DNA of 64,000 nt from Glandiceps talaboti (Eukaryota > Hemichordata > Enteropneusta > Spengelidae), in assembly GCF_964340395.1 (NCBI RefSeq), contig NC_135553.1, forward strand, positions 14,857,001 to 14,921,000, given 5' to 3'. The first letter of the stretch is position 1. Every line of letters begins with the position of its first letter. The notes under the pieces are model-generated. The model was not told the DNA's origin. It made no database searches and saw only the letters and a program-made list of their open reading frames with translations. This document shows, piece after piece, positions 1-11,224 of this stretch. The position numbers and the translations under genes are program-made.

Positions 1-210
1 ATTGGTTGTTTGGACAACTATTAGTGAGGATGGACCCCTGCACTCATATATGCATTGGTACATGGTGATCAACTGCTAGTATAGAGGGACCCCCTCCCCC
101 CCCCCCCCTGCCATGCCTAAAGTCCTAGTTTGTCAATGATAATGGGACTCCCTGAAAAAGAACTGCTATATCATAGGAAGTACCTAAATGTATGAGGTAG
201 ATGCACATAC

Positions 211-308
211 CTTAACATAGAGTAAATTAGAATAAATATCCATGTTGTCTAGCATATATGGGTCTGCCTCTTGCAGTTCAGAAAATAAGGGGACAGCAAT
301 ATCTGCAT
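211..308 (-). CDS. CDC23: CDC23 coding exon 7 (last in window)
   Basis: 98 bp, residues 260-292. Acceptor TTTTACAG|ATGCAG, donor GTTAAG|GTATGT. Encodes LFSELQEADPYMLDNMDIYS followed by NLLYVK, matching human IFNELRKQDPYRIENMDTFSNLLYVR. The rest of the TPR superhelix should continue to the left of the window. Confidence 0.93.
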
Positions 309-3300
309 CTGTAAAAAGAAGGAAATGCCAAATTCTGGTTTATGTACTTACGGCGATTTCACAGGCAAGGGTTGCAAGAGGGTGCACCTCAGTTAACAAA
401 GTGATGGCTATAACTTTTGTAATGGCTGCTGATAGTATGGCAATGCAGGAAACATTGAATAAATATAGGCTGTATTACATGTACATCCACCAGCATTACA
501 GAGTTTAGGTAGGTGCTTATTATTGGAAGTGCAAGAGGAACAACACAGACCATATTTTAAACTAAAAGTGCTTCCTTGGTTTAGCTATCCACTACAGAAG
601 GCAGAATTGAAGCCTAACAGAATACAAATGAATAGAGAACACTTTTTGACAATAAACAGACTGGCAAACTTTGATAAAAGTTATGTGCGTGCACATGCAC
701 GCACACACACGCACATACACATGCACGCTCATACACACAGGGACACACAGTGGTGACACAGACACCACATCAAAATATAGCCTTCCTTTGGACACTAAGG
801 ATAGCTTTCCTAACTCAACCGTAGTTACGGTACTTTGAATTCAACACCAGAAGTGATTTCCCTGCTGGCTTAATTTACGCACAATAGTTTCAGCTAAACA
901 AACAAGTTCACAATAGGTTTACAACCAAACTACATGCATTCACTCCTACTTGGTATAGGACAATTCACAATTTCCGAACTTTTTACACTTTACAAAACAG
1001 CACTCACAGTACTAACCTCTCATATTATGAGTGGCAATTGCTATTTCAGCCTTTACATACACACTTTTGTAGAAGCCCATTTCCTTCAAATCATTGTACC
1101 TCCTCAAAGCCTCTTCATTCATTTGTAGTTCAAGGTAGGTGTGCGCTAGGAAGAATTCTTTGATCCAATGAGTGGGCAGGGACAGTGACATCAACTGAAA
1201 CATGAAGACATAGAAGTCTACATAACGAAATCATAGAAATTTAAACCCCCCACACGCTAGAATAGACTAACCCATACATGAATGCATTCCATCTATAAGT
1301 ACTTGTTAAACTATACACCCAGAATTCAACCACTGCAAGGGAGTGGTGTCTGAGAAAGAGCTCACCTCTAACTTTGAGTAAAAGTTCCAATGAAAGTGAG
1401 ACACAACACTACACTTCAAATTGTGTGCAGGAGTGTTTCATACCCAATACTTACCATAACATTGTCAGACACAACACTGTAGCTTAAACTGTGTGTAGGA
1501 GTATTTCATACCCAATACCTACCATAACATTGTCAGACACTACACTATAGTTTAAACTGTGTGTAGAAGTGTTTCATAGCCAATACTTACCATAACATTG
1601 TCAGACACTACACTATAGTTTACACTGTGTGTAGAAGTGTTTCATATCCAATACTTACCATAACATTGTCAGCCACAACACTATAGTTTAAACTGTGTAG
1701 GAGTGTATCATACCCAATACCTACCATAACATTGTCAGACACTACACTATAGTTTAAACTGTGTGTAGAAGTGTTTCATAGCCAATACTTACCATAACAT
1801 TGTCAGCCACAACACTGTAGCTTAAACTGTGTGTAGAAGTGTTTGGTACCCAATACTTACCATAACATTGTCAGACACAACACTATAGTTTAAACTGTGT
1901 GTAGAAGTGTTTCATACCCAATACTTACCATAACATTGTCAGACACAACACTATAGTTTAAACTGTGTGTAGAAGTGTTTCATAGCCAATACTTACCATA
2001 ACATTGTCAGACACTACACTATAGTTTAAACTGTGTGTAGAAGTGTTTCATAGCCAATACTTACCATAACATTGTCAGCCACAACACTGTAGCTTAAACT
2101 GTGTGTAGAAGTGTTTGGTACCCAATACTTAACATAACATTGTCAGCCACAACACTATAGTTTAAACTGTGTAGAAGTGTATCATACCCAATACCTACCA
2201 TAACATTGTCAGACACAACACTATAGTTTAAACTGTGTGTAGAAGTGTTTCATACCCAATACCTACCATAACATTGTCAGACACTACACTATAGTTTACA
2301 CTGTGTGTAGAAGTGTTTCATATCCAATACTTACCATAACATTGTCAGACACAACACTATAGTTTAAACTGTGTAGGAGTGTTTGGTACCCAATATTTAC
2401 CATAACATTGTCAGACACAACACTATAGTTTAAACTGTGTGTAGGAGTGTTTCATACCCAATACTTACCATAACATTGTCAGACACTACACTATAGTTTA
2501 CACTGTGTGTAGGAGTGTTTCATACCCAATACTTAACATAACATTGTCAGCCACAACACTATAGCTTAAACAGTGTGTAGGAGTGTTTCATACCCAATAC
2601 TTACCATAACATTGTCAGCCACAACACTGTAGCTTAAACTTTTGGAGTGTTTCATACCAAATACATGACATAACATTGTCAGACACTACACTATAGTGTA
2701 AACTGTGTGTAGAAGTGTTTGGTACCCAATACTTACCATAACTTTGTCAGACACAACACTGTAGCTTAAACTGTGTGTAGAAGTGTTTCATACCCAATAC
2801 TTACCATAACATTGTCAGACACAACACTAAAGTTTACACTGTGTGTAGAAGTGTTTCATATCCAATACTTACCATAACATTGTCAGACACTACACTATAG
2901 TTTAAACTGTGTGTAGAAGTGTTTCATACCCAATACTTAACATAACATTGTCAGACACTACACTATAGTTTACACTGTGTGTAGAAGTGTTTCATATCCA
3001 ATACTTACCATAACATTGTCAGCCACAACACTATAGCTTAAACAGTGTGTAGGAGTGTTTCATACCCAATACTTACCATAACATTGTCAGACACTACACT
3101 ATAGTTTACACTGTGTGTAGAAGTGTTTCATATCCAATACTTACCATAACATTGTCAGACACAACACTATAGTTTAAACTGTGTGTAGAAGTGTTTCATA
3201 CCCAATACTTAACATAACATTGTCAGCCACAACACTATAGTTTAAACTGTGTAGGAGTGTATCATACCCAATACCTACCATAACATTGTCAGACACTACA

Positions 3301-6300
3301 CTATAGTTTACACTGTGTGTAGAAGTGTTTCATACCCAATACTTACCATAACATTGTCAGACACAACACTATAGTTTAAACTGTGTAGGAGTGTTTGGTA
3401 CCCAATATTTACCATAACATTGTCAGACACAACACTATAGTTTAAACTGTGTGTAGGAGTGTTTCATACCCAATACTTACCATAACATTGTCAGACACTA
3501 CACTATAGTTTACACTGTGTGTAGAAGTGTTTCATACCCAATACTTAACATAACATTGTCAGCCACAACACTATAGCTTAAACAGTGTGTAGGAGTGTTT
3601 CATACCCAATACTTAACATAACATTGTCAGCCACAACACTATAGCTTAAACAGTGTGTAGGAGTGTTGCATACCAAATACTTACCATAACATTGTCAGAC
3701 ACAACACTATAGTTTAAACTGTGTGTAGGAGTGTTTCATACCCAATACTTACCATAACATTGTCAGACACTACACTATAGTTTAAACTGTGTAGGAGTCT
3801 TTCATACCCAATACTTACCATCACTTTGTCAGACACAACACTATAGCTTAAACTTTAGGAGTGTTTCATGCCCAATACATGACATAACATTGTCAGCCAC
3901 AACACTATAGTTTAAAATGTGTAGGAGTGTTTCATACCCAATACTTACCATCACTTTGTCAGACACAAGACTTGACAACTCCAACCAACTTCCCCAATGC
4001 AGAGGTGACTTGTGTACAGCTTCAACTAAAATTTTTACAGCTTCAGTAAATAAACAAAGTTTCTTCAACACAACGCCATACCTTCAATTGGGGGAATAGG
4101 TGAGAGAATGCATGGTTTAAAAACCTAACTAGAGTAAGACATGGGTTCATTGAGGGTATACAGTGGCTAAATTCTAAGGATTTTTTCTACCCAGTACCGA
4201 TAGTATCTGCTTTCTGAGAGTCTACATAACATGTACATCTCAGTAGTCAAGCTGCCAGGCATCATGGCTGGCCTTCCATGCATTTATAGTTTGAAATTGT
4301 GAGAGTCATTTCATGAATTCACAGCACTAAAATTTCACATGATTGTTAAGAAACACAAAATTGAGACTTGGTTCATGTTCATTGCCCCTTAAGCTTGCAG
4401 TTGTCAAGCATTGCCTCATTGGAGTTGGATATGCATATGTATTAGAGAAATAATAAATATTCATGACTATCTATTTATCTGTAGGTAATAAGCCCTTGAG
4501 TCATCATCACCCTCATGAATATTTATTGTTCAACTAATACATATGTATGTTGACTCCCATGAGGCAACATTGGATCACTCCTAAGACAGTATAGTTACAC
4601 AACAATGACTATATATGTCAAATTTGTGTGTGCATTTTTGTGTGTTGTTTGTTAGTTTGTTTTTAATATTTACGTATCTTTGTTTATTTTTTTTTTATGT
4701 ACCTGTCTTTTATTTTGTTCCTTGTAAATGACATTTTAATATTAATCATTGTAATTTCTATTTTATTAGACTTTTTAAAACTTTTCGAACTTCTTTTATT
4801 GATCAACTTTTTTTCCTTTATTCAACATGGTTATTTTACTGATATGTGAACGCAAGCAATTTGACCATGTTATTTTGGTCACAATGTTGCTATATTATAA
4901 GCGATAAAGCAATTGATTGTATTGTTTCACGACCATTTGAGGCTAAGATCGCGTGTAGTTATATCATTATTTCATCCTGTGCATGGTAAAATTTGGGAAT
5001 TTGCTTCAAAAAAGCTGTTGAACTTGGTAAAATTTGGCCATTTGTTTAAAAAAAAAAAAGCTGTTGAACTGAGATTTTTAGCCTTGATGTTAGAAAGCCA
5101 CGATCATACAAATTGCACACATACTGTATATATACATACATGTCAACGACAACAAAAATTGAAACTTACAAATATAAACAATATCCATCAAGTTCATTCT
5201 TAGAATGTAATTGGGCAAGTTCAATTCTAAGTGTCCTGAGGGATTCATTCTTTAAATCTGCATACTCCAAGTGACCTAAGGGATCTGGCATCTCATCATA
5301 TTTCTTCTTTTCACCAGACTGAAATGAGACAGAAACAAGTCTTCTACATTAACAGCCACAGTCCACCCCCAACAAAATTAACATATGGTTAATTGGTGTC
5401 AAGGATTAATCCTCTTAACCAACTAGTAATTACTTGTGTACAAAAAATACCCCCTTGGGAGAAAGAGGATTAAATTCCTACAATAAGGATTTTGTGTCTC
5501 ATTGCAGATCTATCGAGATATGCAAATATGCCTAGCAACAACAGTTGGCAAACATGCGGTCAAGCTTTCGCCGTGGCCATGTGTGATGACATTGAGAACA
5601 ATTAGTGTTGCTAAGCATTTGACACTTCCAGATTCACCATCCTCAAGAGGTTGCTATGGATGCAATGGCTTCACCATCCTCAAGAGGTTGCTATGGATGC
5701 AATGGCTCATGCGGGATCTCGTGAAATCTGCCGCGAGCTGAAAAACTGCTTATTAGCTGACAAGTTTACAAGTTTTCATAAAAATTGTATATTTACTGAT
5801 AACATAACGTGATGTGAAATCATATGCCATTACACATGTATAGAAGAAAATGGACATACAAAAAATGTACACTAGTCTATGTATCACTCAAGACATTATC
5901 ATACAAGGCAAGGTTGGTGTCACTAGAACTAGAGAGCTCTTCCCTGATAATATGGTTGTTGACGCTTGAATGGAGTCTCTGTGTATTCAACTCCATGCGT
6001 TATTGTTGATACAAATATGGCCCGCTTGGCCTTAACTAGTTGTGGTCATGAAATAATATGGCATGCAAGACATTAAAATTGTGACTATCTACATTTGATA
6101 AAATAACAGCTGTGGCAACTCCCATGTTTCAGGTAGGAAGATTTCTATTGTAACTTTGTTAGTTGTAGACAGTGCAGTGTGCACTAGTGCTGTCAAAATG
6201 TTTGACTAGTTGACTTACCAAATATCTTGCATACATATGCAGGAAATATGCTGTATGATTTTTACATTTGGCCACAAAGTAAGCCGCTCTGTCATATTCT

Positions 6301-8644
6301 TTGAGATCAAAGTAAGATTTTGCCAATGTGTACTCATCCAATTCCTGTAGGAAAACCTGTGGTTTAAAAGAATATATGGTAGGACACTATGTAAGTATAC
6401 ACATGTACACAAACAGTCTGTACGATACAACATTCGTGCCATGCTATCAGTAGTACTCTGTAGGTTTGTACATATGAGATTGAATGATTAAGGTCTTACC
6501 TTGAACTTGTGATAAGAAGTTACAATAGAGGGTATTATGTAGATTCAAATCAAACGGGCAGAATTGTCTCTGCTTCTGACTATTTATCTGACAGTAATAA
6601 GTACATAGAAGTCATGAATATTCAGTGTTGATCTAATACATATGCAAGTCCTATAAAGCCACGTACAGTAGGCCACTAGCAGAACAATGAAGGTGAAAAA
6701 GTTTGGTGTTTCTTTGTAATCATTCAAAATTTCAAGTGATGTGAAATCATTGAAATGACTTTCCAGAACCGAAAAGTTTATCAAAGTACTTTTAGTTCCT
6801 GGAGTTGCAGGGCGTATTACGTACAATGTACATGTAGTTGGTCGTTAAAATCTTAATCAGAATTTCAACCTGTGAGGTTGCCAGGCTGTTTACAGCCAAA
6901 CAGGGATCTCAGTACAGAGGAAAATGCTGGTCCTTTTATTCCATCATACTGAGCATCAAAGTGACGAGTGTAGTACTACATAACTGAGTACATTGTATGT
7001 AGCACTAATTACTCACCGTGTTATTTTCTTCTTCGAGTGGTGATGACGGCCTGATAGAATTGAGTGAATAGGATAATTCAGCTGCCCTGCAAATACAAGA
7101 TGATTTTAAAAAATAATAATAATAAAGCAAAGATAGTAAAGTGGTCCTTCCCTTAGCTCTATAGAGAAAACATGGTGCAAACACTGTCATGTGTGGCAGG
7201 TTTCTGCTGCACTTCAAAAGTGTTCTATCTTCCTTGAGCTACAGTTTAATTACAATAATGTAATAATGCATACTTTCACATGAACAGAAATGGCTAATCA
7301 CAAATTTCCATGTGTTAAATATAAGCCATAGTGTGTATATTTCAATGTTGAAGACTTACATATTTTATTCAAATCATGCAAACTTACTTTGCTATTCATA
7401 TGTAAATTGTTATGCACTTTGTTTGTTTGGTTGTGGTTTATCTATAACACTGTAGCTATTGATACAGATTTCAGTTTATCTGAAGGCACAGTTACATGGG
7501 TTGATGCATGATGCAAATTGAAATTAGTTGCATATGACAATACCAGCAGCTATGACAGAGTGTGTACCCGAAGCAGCTAATTGCTTGGCGAGTCGCAAGG
7601 CAAACTGTTGTGCATGCATAGACATACATGTATAAAGGTTACAGGTCAATTATAAAGGTCAAGTCTTCTAGCGACAAGAAATTTATAAAAGAAAGTTATA
7701 AAATTGCTATGCCAATAAAATGACTGAACACTTGTAGAGAGGTATTGATAGTAAAACTATATTCAATTCAAAGTTTGTTTACGGGTGATGTTGATCTTTC
7801 TGATGTGATGATGTCACTATTTGCATTAAAGTTTAAAATGATATCAAATAGCTAGCCCTGTATTTTAAACGTTTGCAAACAAGAAGATACCGCAGAGCTA
7901 CAACTCAGAAATCGTTGGGATTTCAGCCATTCTGTTCACTTTGCTGTCAATTTCGCCAGGTAAAAATGTGAGTTCTAAGCATATTTGTTCTAGCGAGGTG
8001 GATTTTTGACTGACCTGAAGTCAAATTATGGCATTTTTTCAGGATATGAAAACTTGCTTTTGGGTATGGATGTTGATCAGTCTCAACCCTTTAGGGTGAT
8101 TTATAATGGTGACAATTGCGGGGGTGATGTTTGTTGGTTGGTTTGTTGTTGTTTACTCATGTATGTATCTACTCATTTGTCGGTTTAATTGTTTTTGTTT
8201 GTTTGTTTGTTTGCTTGTTTACTTACTTGTGTTTTGTTTTTTGTTTACTTCTTTGTTTGTATTTGTAAACAAAACTGAGTCTGAGCTGCCTGTGCTTGCA
8301 TACGGAGTAATCCGGGACTCGATTCTGACAATCAATTGTCCCTCGCTGTGTCAGTAATATCATGGATGTATTATCACTAATACATCCATGGTAATATAGA
8401 CCCGTGCACCGTCTGCAAGCAGGACTAGGGTAATGACAGACAGACATGACATTCTTGGGAATCTTGAGTCGACCGTCCCAAATGTGTGACTAGACGTAAA
8501 AAGTAAACACTTAACCACTTACCATTTGACACTGTTAAGTAGTCCTCTTGCACTACATTCTTTAATAGCATTCAGTAGATCTCTTTTAATGTTTGGCAAG
8601 CTAACGATACGCAGTTCTTGAGTCATGCTTGAAAGAGTGGCCAT
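211..8644 (-). CDS. CDC23: CDC23 / APC8, anaphase-promoting complex TPR subunit (5' part of gene)
   Basis: CDC23 is a scaffold subunit of the anaphase-promoting complex (APC/C), the nuclear and spindle-associated ubiquitin ligase that triggers anaphase and mitotic exit. It is built from tetratricopeptide repeats (TPRs). Seven coding exons are readable on the minus strand: 8523-8644, 7017-7086, 6219-6344, 5170-5318, 3949-4081, 1017-1194 and 211-308. All have GT/AG borders and phases that join without a frameshift. They give 292 residues from the start codon. Family landmarks include YTLAKSYFDLKEYDRAA (exon 3), SGEKKKYDE (exon 4), SPLHWGSWLELSSLVSDK (exon 5), HWIKEFFLAHTYLELQ (exon 6) and NMDIYSNLLYVK (exon 7). 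Human CDC23 is 597 residues, so about half the protein, with the C-terminal TPRs, lies beyond the left edge. Intron 5 (1195-3948) is mostly a minisatellite that copies the exon 5 donor. Confidence 0.95.
1017..1194 (-). CDS. CDC23: CDC23 coding exon 6
   Basis: 178 bp, residues 201-259 and one base of codon 260. Acceptor TTTCAG|TTGATG, donor ATGAGAG|GTTAGT. Encodes LPTHWIKEFFLAHTYLELQ and EIAIATHNMR, matching human LPDTWMKEFFLAHIYTELQ..QIAVAYHNIR. Confidence 0.95.
1395..3948 (-). repeat. 68-bp minisatellite made of CDC23 exon 5 / donor-site copies
   Basis: A tandem array of about 37 units, mostly 68 bp with some of 66 bp, fills most of the intron after exon 5. Read on the CDC23 strand, a typical unit ends TGTCTGACAATGTTATG and continues GTAAGTATTGGGTATG. 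The real exon end is TGTCTGACAAAGTGATG, followed by the same GTAAGTATTGGGTATG. By hand count about 22 units keep GTAAGT, 5 have GTAGGT, 2 have GTAAAT and 8 have lost the GT. The unit near 3815 keeps the exon version CAAAGTGATG exactly, which supports the exon junction as the source. The outermost unit, near 1395-1450, is degenerate. Confidence 0.93.
3949..4081 (-). CDS. CDC23: CDC23 coding exon 5 (borders the splice-donor minisatellite)
   Basis: 133 bp, residues 156-200. Acceptor ATTGAAG|GTATGG, donor AAAGTGATG|GTAAGTATT. Encodes YGVVLKKLCLFTEAVKILVE and SPLHWGSWLELSSLVSDKVM, matching human YGVVLRKL..LHWGAWLELCNLITDKEM. The intron that follows begins directly with tandem copies of this exon's last 20 or so bases plus its donor. 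Confidence 0.95.
4405..4575. mobile_element. Small inverted-repeat (MITE-like) element, copy 1
   Basis: Diverged inverted arms of about 55 bp. The left arm reads TGCCTCATTGGAGTT, then CATATGTATTAG and AATAAATATTCATGA. The reverse complement of the right arm reads TGCCTCATGGGAGT, then CATATGTATTAG and AATAAATATTCATGA. No coding capacity. It lies in CDC23 intron 4. Confidence 0.6.
5170..5318 (-). CDS. CDC23: CDC23 coding exon 4
   Basis: 149 bp, residues 107-155 and two bases of codon 156. Acceptor ATTTCAG|TCTGGT, donor TATATTT|GTAAGT. Encodes SGEKKKYDEMPDPLG and LKNESLRTLRIEL, matching human SGEKKKDDE..LG..VKNEALRELRVEL. Confidence 0.93.
5630..5705. repeat. Two tandem copies of a 37-bp unit
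   Basis: TTCACCATCCTCAAGAGG followed by TTGCTATGGATGCAATGGC occurs twice in a row inside CDC23 intron 3. No function visible. Confidence 0.7.
6219..6344 (-). CDS. CDC23: CDC23 coding exon 3
   Basis: 126 bp, phase 0 at both ends, 42 residues (65-106). Acceptor CCTACAG|GAATTG, donor TATTTG|GTAAGT. Contains DEYTLAKSYFDLKEYDRAAY and AYFLHMYARYL, near-identical to the human first TPR region. Confidence 0.95.
6575..6665. mobile_element. Half copy of the same MITE-like element
   Basis: Contains CTATTTATCTG, GTAATAAG, CATGAATATT and CTAATACATATG in the same order as 4470-4550, so it is a truncated second copy in CDC23 intron 3. Confidence 0.5.
7017..7086 (-). CDS. CDC23: CDC23 coding exon 2
   Basis: 70 bp. 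Acceptor TTTGCAG|GGCAGC, donor AACACG|GTGAGT. Encodes residues 41-64, containing WAAELSYSL (compare human SAELAFSL), then a variable Ser/Pro/Glu linker. Confidence 0.9.
7087..8522. other. CDC23 intron 1, no further gene seen
   Basis: Unique AT-rich sequence with a GTTT-rich tract around 8190-8260. A palindrome at 8348-8396 has arms ATGGATGTATTA / TAATACATCCAT. The segment around 8310-8340 (GGGACTCGATTCTGACAAT) resembles the repeat at 31210-31290. Confidence 0.5.
8523..8644 (-). CDS. CDC23: CDC23 coding exon 1 (start codon)
   Basis: The ATG at 8644-8642 lies in a GCCACT-rich context just inside a CpG-containing stretch. The exon encodes residues 1-40 and two bases of codon 41. Motifs include NIKRDLLNAIKECSARGLL, matching the family N-terminus (human ..REIKKQLL..RGLLHS). 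Donor: CAAATG|GTAAGT. Confidence 0.93.
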
Positions 8645-8651
8645 TTTGATT

Positions 8652-8661
8652 TCTCGCGGGA
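8652..8661. promoter_or_regulatory. TCTCGCGGGA motif just upstream of CDC23 start
   Basis: TCTCGCGGGA lies 8 bp upstream of the CDC23 ATG. It is one base off the TCTCGCGAGA palindrome found in many housekeeping promoters, and it contains a TCCCGC core like an E2F site on the CDC23 strand. Its role is inferred only; no transcription start has been located. Confidence 0.3.
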
Positions 8662-8662
8662 G

Positions 8663-9838
8663 TGAAGTTGTATGTAATTACTTTACTCCACACCGACAAG
8701 AGTGAAACTATCAACATATTCACATTCAAATTCACATTCAAATTCACATATCAAGTCCTGGCTGTTGCGACCCTCTCCGATTCAGTCGTGCTAAAAAGTG
8801 AATCTCCCTCAATTTCCTTTCTGCAAAACTTGACGCTCCTCCATTGAAATATTTCGAAAAAACATGCTGTCAGACCACAGGGAACTTGACAGGACGAATA
8901 AATAATGTTGTTCTCGCAATTTTACGGATTTCTAATATTATTTTCTTATTTTCTCTGTGTTTCAAATAAAGTTTTAAATATTGCCATCATAACTATTGTT
9001 TCCTTTCACTGTTTTTGCCCATTTCCTACAGTTATCACTGTCTTATCAGAATTTACCAGCTTTGCCTTAACTGGTACTATGGTAGATTGCCAACCCTAGA
9101 ACAAACTTACGAGCTATTTGACCAATTAACACACTGCATGCACAGTGAGTGTAAACATCTACTGATCCGACTAATGGAAGTGGGTAAATAGCCCTTGAGG
9201 TTGTTCTAAGAATAGCAATATACTAATTATATTAATGCAAAGCTGGTAAACTCTGACCACAGGGGACGCAGGAACCGTGTGACAAACAAAACAAAACAAA
9301 CAAACAAACGAACGAACAAACAAACAAACAAACAAACAAATAAACTATCAAATAAATGACAAATGAATAAGCAAACGAACGACAAGTATAGGGACAAATA
9401 AAATAATTAAATAAACCAGCAAATAAACAGATACTCATGGGGGGTATACAAGATATGTTTTTTTTCTATACCCATCATTATAAAAAAAAAAACATTTATG
9501 TTTTTTTAGTGATGGGTATAGAAAAAAACATAACTAGTATACCCCCATGAGTATCTGTTTATTTGCTGGTTTATTTAATTATTTTATTTGTCCCTATACT
9601 TGTCGTTCGTTTGCTTGATCATTGTCATTTATTTGATATAGTTTATTTATTTGTTTGTTTTGTTTTGTTTGTCACATGGTTCCTGGGTCCCCTGTGGTGT
9701 GATATGCTCCCCGGCCCTCCCCCTGTAAATACTGAAGGCTCCCTAAACAAGCTAAGTTCTGGTTCTGATTGCAAATTTGTTGCCCACGTTGGGGGCGGTA
9801 AATAATGCCATGTCCGTGTGTCGTCAGAAAATTTCAAC
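8663..9838. other. Divergent intergenic region between CDC23 and the 114-aa ORF
   Basis: Contains no ORF I would support. A short CACATTCAAATT repeat lies at 8719-8750, and a long fold-back element occupies 9256-9697. Promoters for CDC23 (left) and for the small ORF (right) would have to lie here. Confidence 0.5.
9256..9697. repeat. Long fold-back (inverted repeat) element of about 440 bp
   Basis: The left arm runs from CCACAGGGGACGCAGG (9256) through a CAAA-rich tract to CCCATGAGTATCTG-type sequence and a poly-A/T centre. The right arm is its reverse complement, ending CCTGGGTCCCCTGTGG (9697). The inner 100 bp or so (9365-9470 against 9500-9620) are almost perfectly complementary, and the loop near 9480 is very short. 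No coding sequence and no clear target duplication. Confidence 0.85.
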
Positions 9839-10183
9839 ATGGCTTCATCGTGTGTCGGTCATGTCTACCAACTCGGGAGAAATTATCAACGGAACGTAAT
9901 AATTTTGTCCCGTTTCACCCAAATTCAAACATGCACACCTCACAATCAGATCATTGTACGGACTCTCACCAAGCGACAACGGGACAAAAATATTAGGACT
10001 TTTTGGAAAACCATCGGACAGTTCGGATTGGCTGCTTTGATAGGGAGCCTTTTAGTGGCACCTATGAAGTCCTGGTTCACATGTGGTGGGAAGTCACGGC
10101 GAGAGAGAAAGAGAGACAAAATGAGAGAAGCCGAGAGCGCCAAAGAAAGTCTACATAGTACTGGTGCTAATGCGACGGTGTAG
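9839..10183 (+). CDS. Candidate single-exon gene: small single-pass membrane protein, family unknown
   Basis: An uninterrupted 114-codon ORF, not repeat-derived, starts at an ATG in a strong Kozak context (AACATGG). I do not recognise the family. The first 50 residues are basic with almost no acid (MASSCVGHVYQLGRNYQRN...), as in mitochondrial targeting sequences. Residues 57-76 are hydrophobic (KTIGQFGLAALIGSLLVAPM) and could span a membrane. The tail is strongly charged (GGKSRRERKRDKMREAESAK). A possible poly(A) signal AATAAA lies near 10843. It is oriented away from CDC23. The organisation suggests a small mitochondrial or membrane protein, but that is inference. It could also be one exon of a larger gene, or a chance ORF. 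Confidence 0.45.
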   Translation: MASSCVGHVYQLGRNYQRNVIILSRFTQIQTCTPHNQIIVRTLTKRQRDKNIRTFWKTIGQFGLAALIGSLLVAPMKSWFTCGGKSRRERKRDKMREAESAKESLHSTGANATV

Positions 10184-11032
10184 ACTCTAGAGGGACGAAC
10201 ATCTTGCCATGCCCATCTGCCAAAGCTGCACAGATTGCACATGAATGATGGACCCATGCCACTACCAATATGCAACCTTAACTATTTGTATTGGCTATTG
10301 CTCTCAAAGAGAACCAATTTCATCGCAGAGAGGATCTCGGTCTCAGAGTCAGAGTAGCCAAAACCAATTTCGTTCAATTCGGTACCAACCAAAGACATAA
10401 TGCGTCAATTATGGTAATTAGTGGCTAATAGAACTACAGGTGTTCATTGTGCTGCAAGCTAATGTAATTAATGACATAGAGTTATGCTGAGTATTAATTA
10501 ATATCATGGCATAATATCAACATTTGATAAACGATTGTAATTTGTATACGCGCGGACAGCACATATTCATAGTTGGTGTGTATACAACTTTTTCGTACCA
10601 TTAGCGGGCTTTTTCAAGAAGATTGAAACTAATGGACTGGAACTGTGAATAGTGTACAGAATTTCAATTGTTCGGAATGTGAAATTAAGGATTTTCGCAC
10701 TTTAATATTACTGTTATTTGTTTGTTTGTTTTTTATTTGTTGACAGCAATTATATATCTCTTTAAACTATACCTTGTGAAATATTCCAGGTGAGACTGGA
10801 TGGGTGCCTTCAGTGTTCAGAATCAAATATAAAAACTTAATGCAATAAATTTATGAATGTTTATAACCCTGGACAAAAGAGCAAACCAAACACAGATTGA
10901 TTTCTACTCCATGGTATGGATACTTTCATTGGTAACTGGTCGTTTCAACACCTGACTTTCGGCCACACCCCTAGACTTTTGGACATCCATGACTGCCCAA
11001 GATGTTTTAGCACTATACCCAAGACTGTGATG

Positions 11033-11055
11033 GTTAGGGTTAGGGTTAGTGTTAG
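11033..11055 (+). repeat. Short interstitial telomere-like run
   Basis: GGTTAGGGTTAGGGTTAGTG: about three TTAGGG units, the last one mutated. Too short to be more than an interstitial relic or chance. Confidence 0.5.
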
Positions 11056-11224
11056 CTTTCAAAAACCACAGAATTTAATTAGCAGTACCGATTTGTTGCG
11101 GGTACTTGTGCCGAATTAGCTGCAATAGCTGTAGCTTTGTTTTTTATTTACAATACTTTTTTTTATATTTTATTTTGTGTGACTCAACATTTTTCGTTTT
11201 AGTGCAAATCATCCTGGATAAGAC

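Noticed and set aside
1395-3948. CRISPR-like array
   Set aside because: Units are joined head-to-tail with no unique spacers, and the sequence is a eukaryotic intron. The same holds for 17590-18718, 19057-19540 and 25199-26355.
3841-3948. CDC23 exon 5 read-through (VSIGYETLL..)
   Set aside because: It is the array translated in frame: the first 66-bp unit stays open and adds 22 residues before a stop follows. The family match stops at SDKVM and resumes in exon 6.
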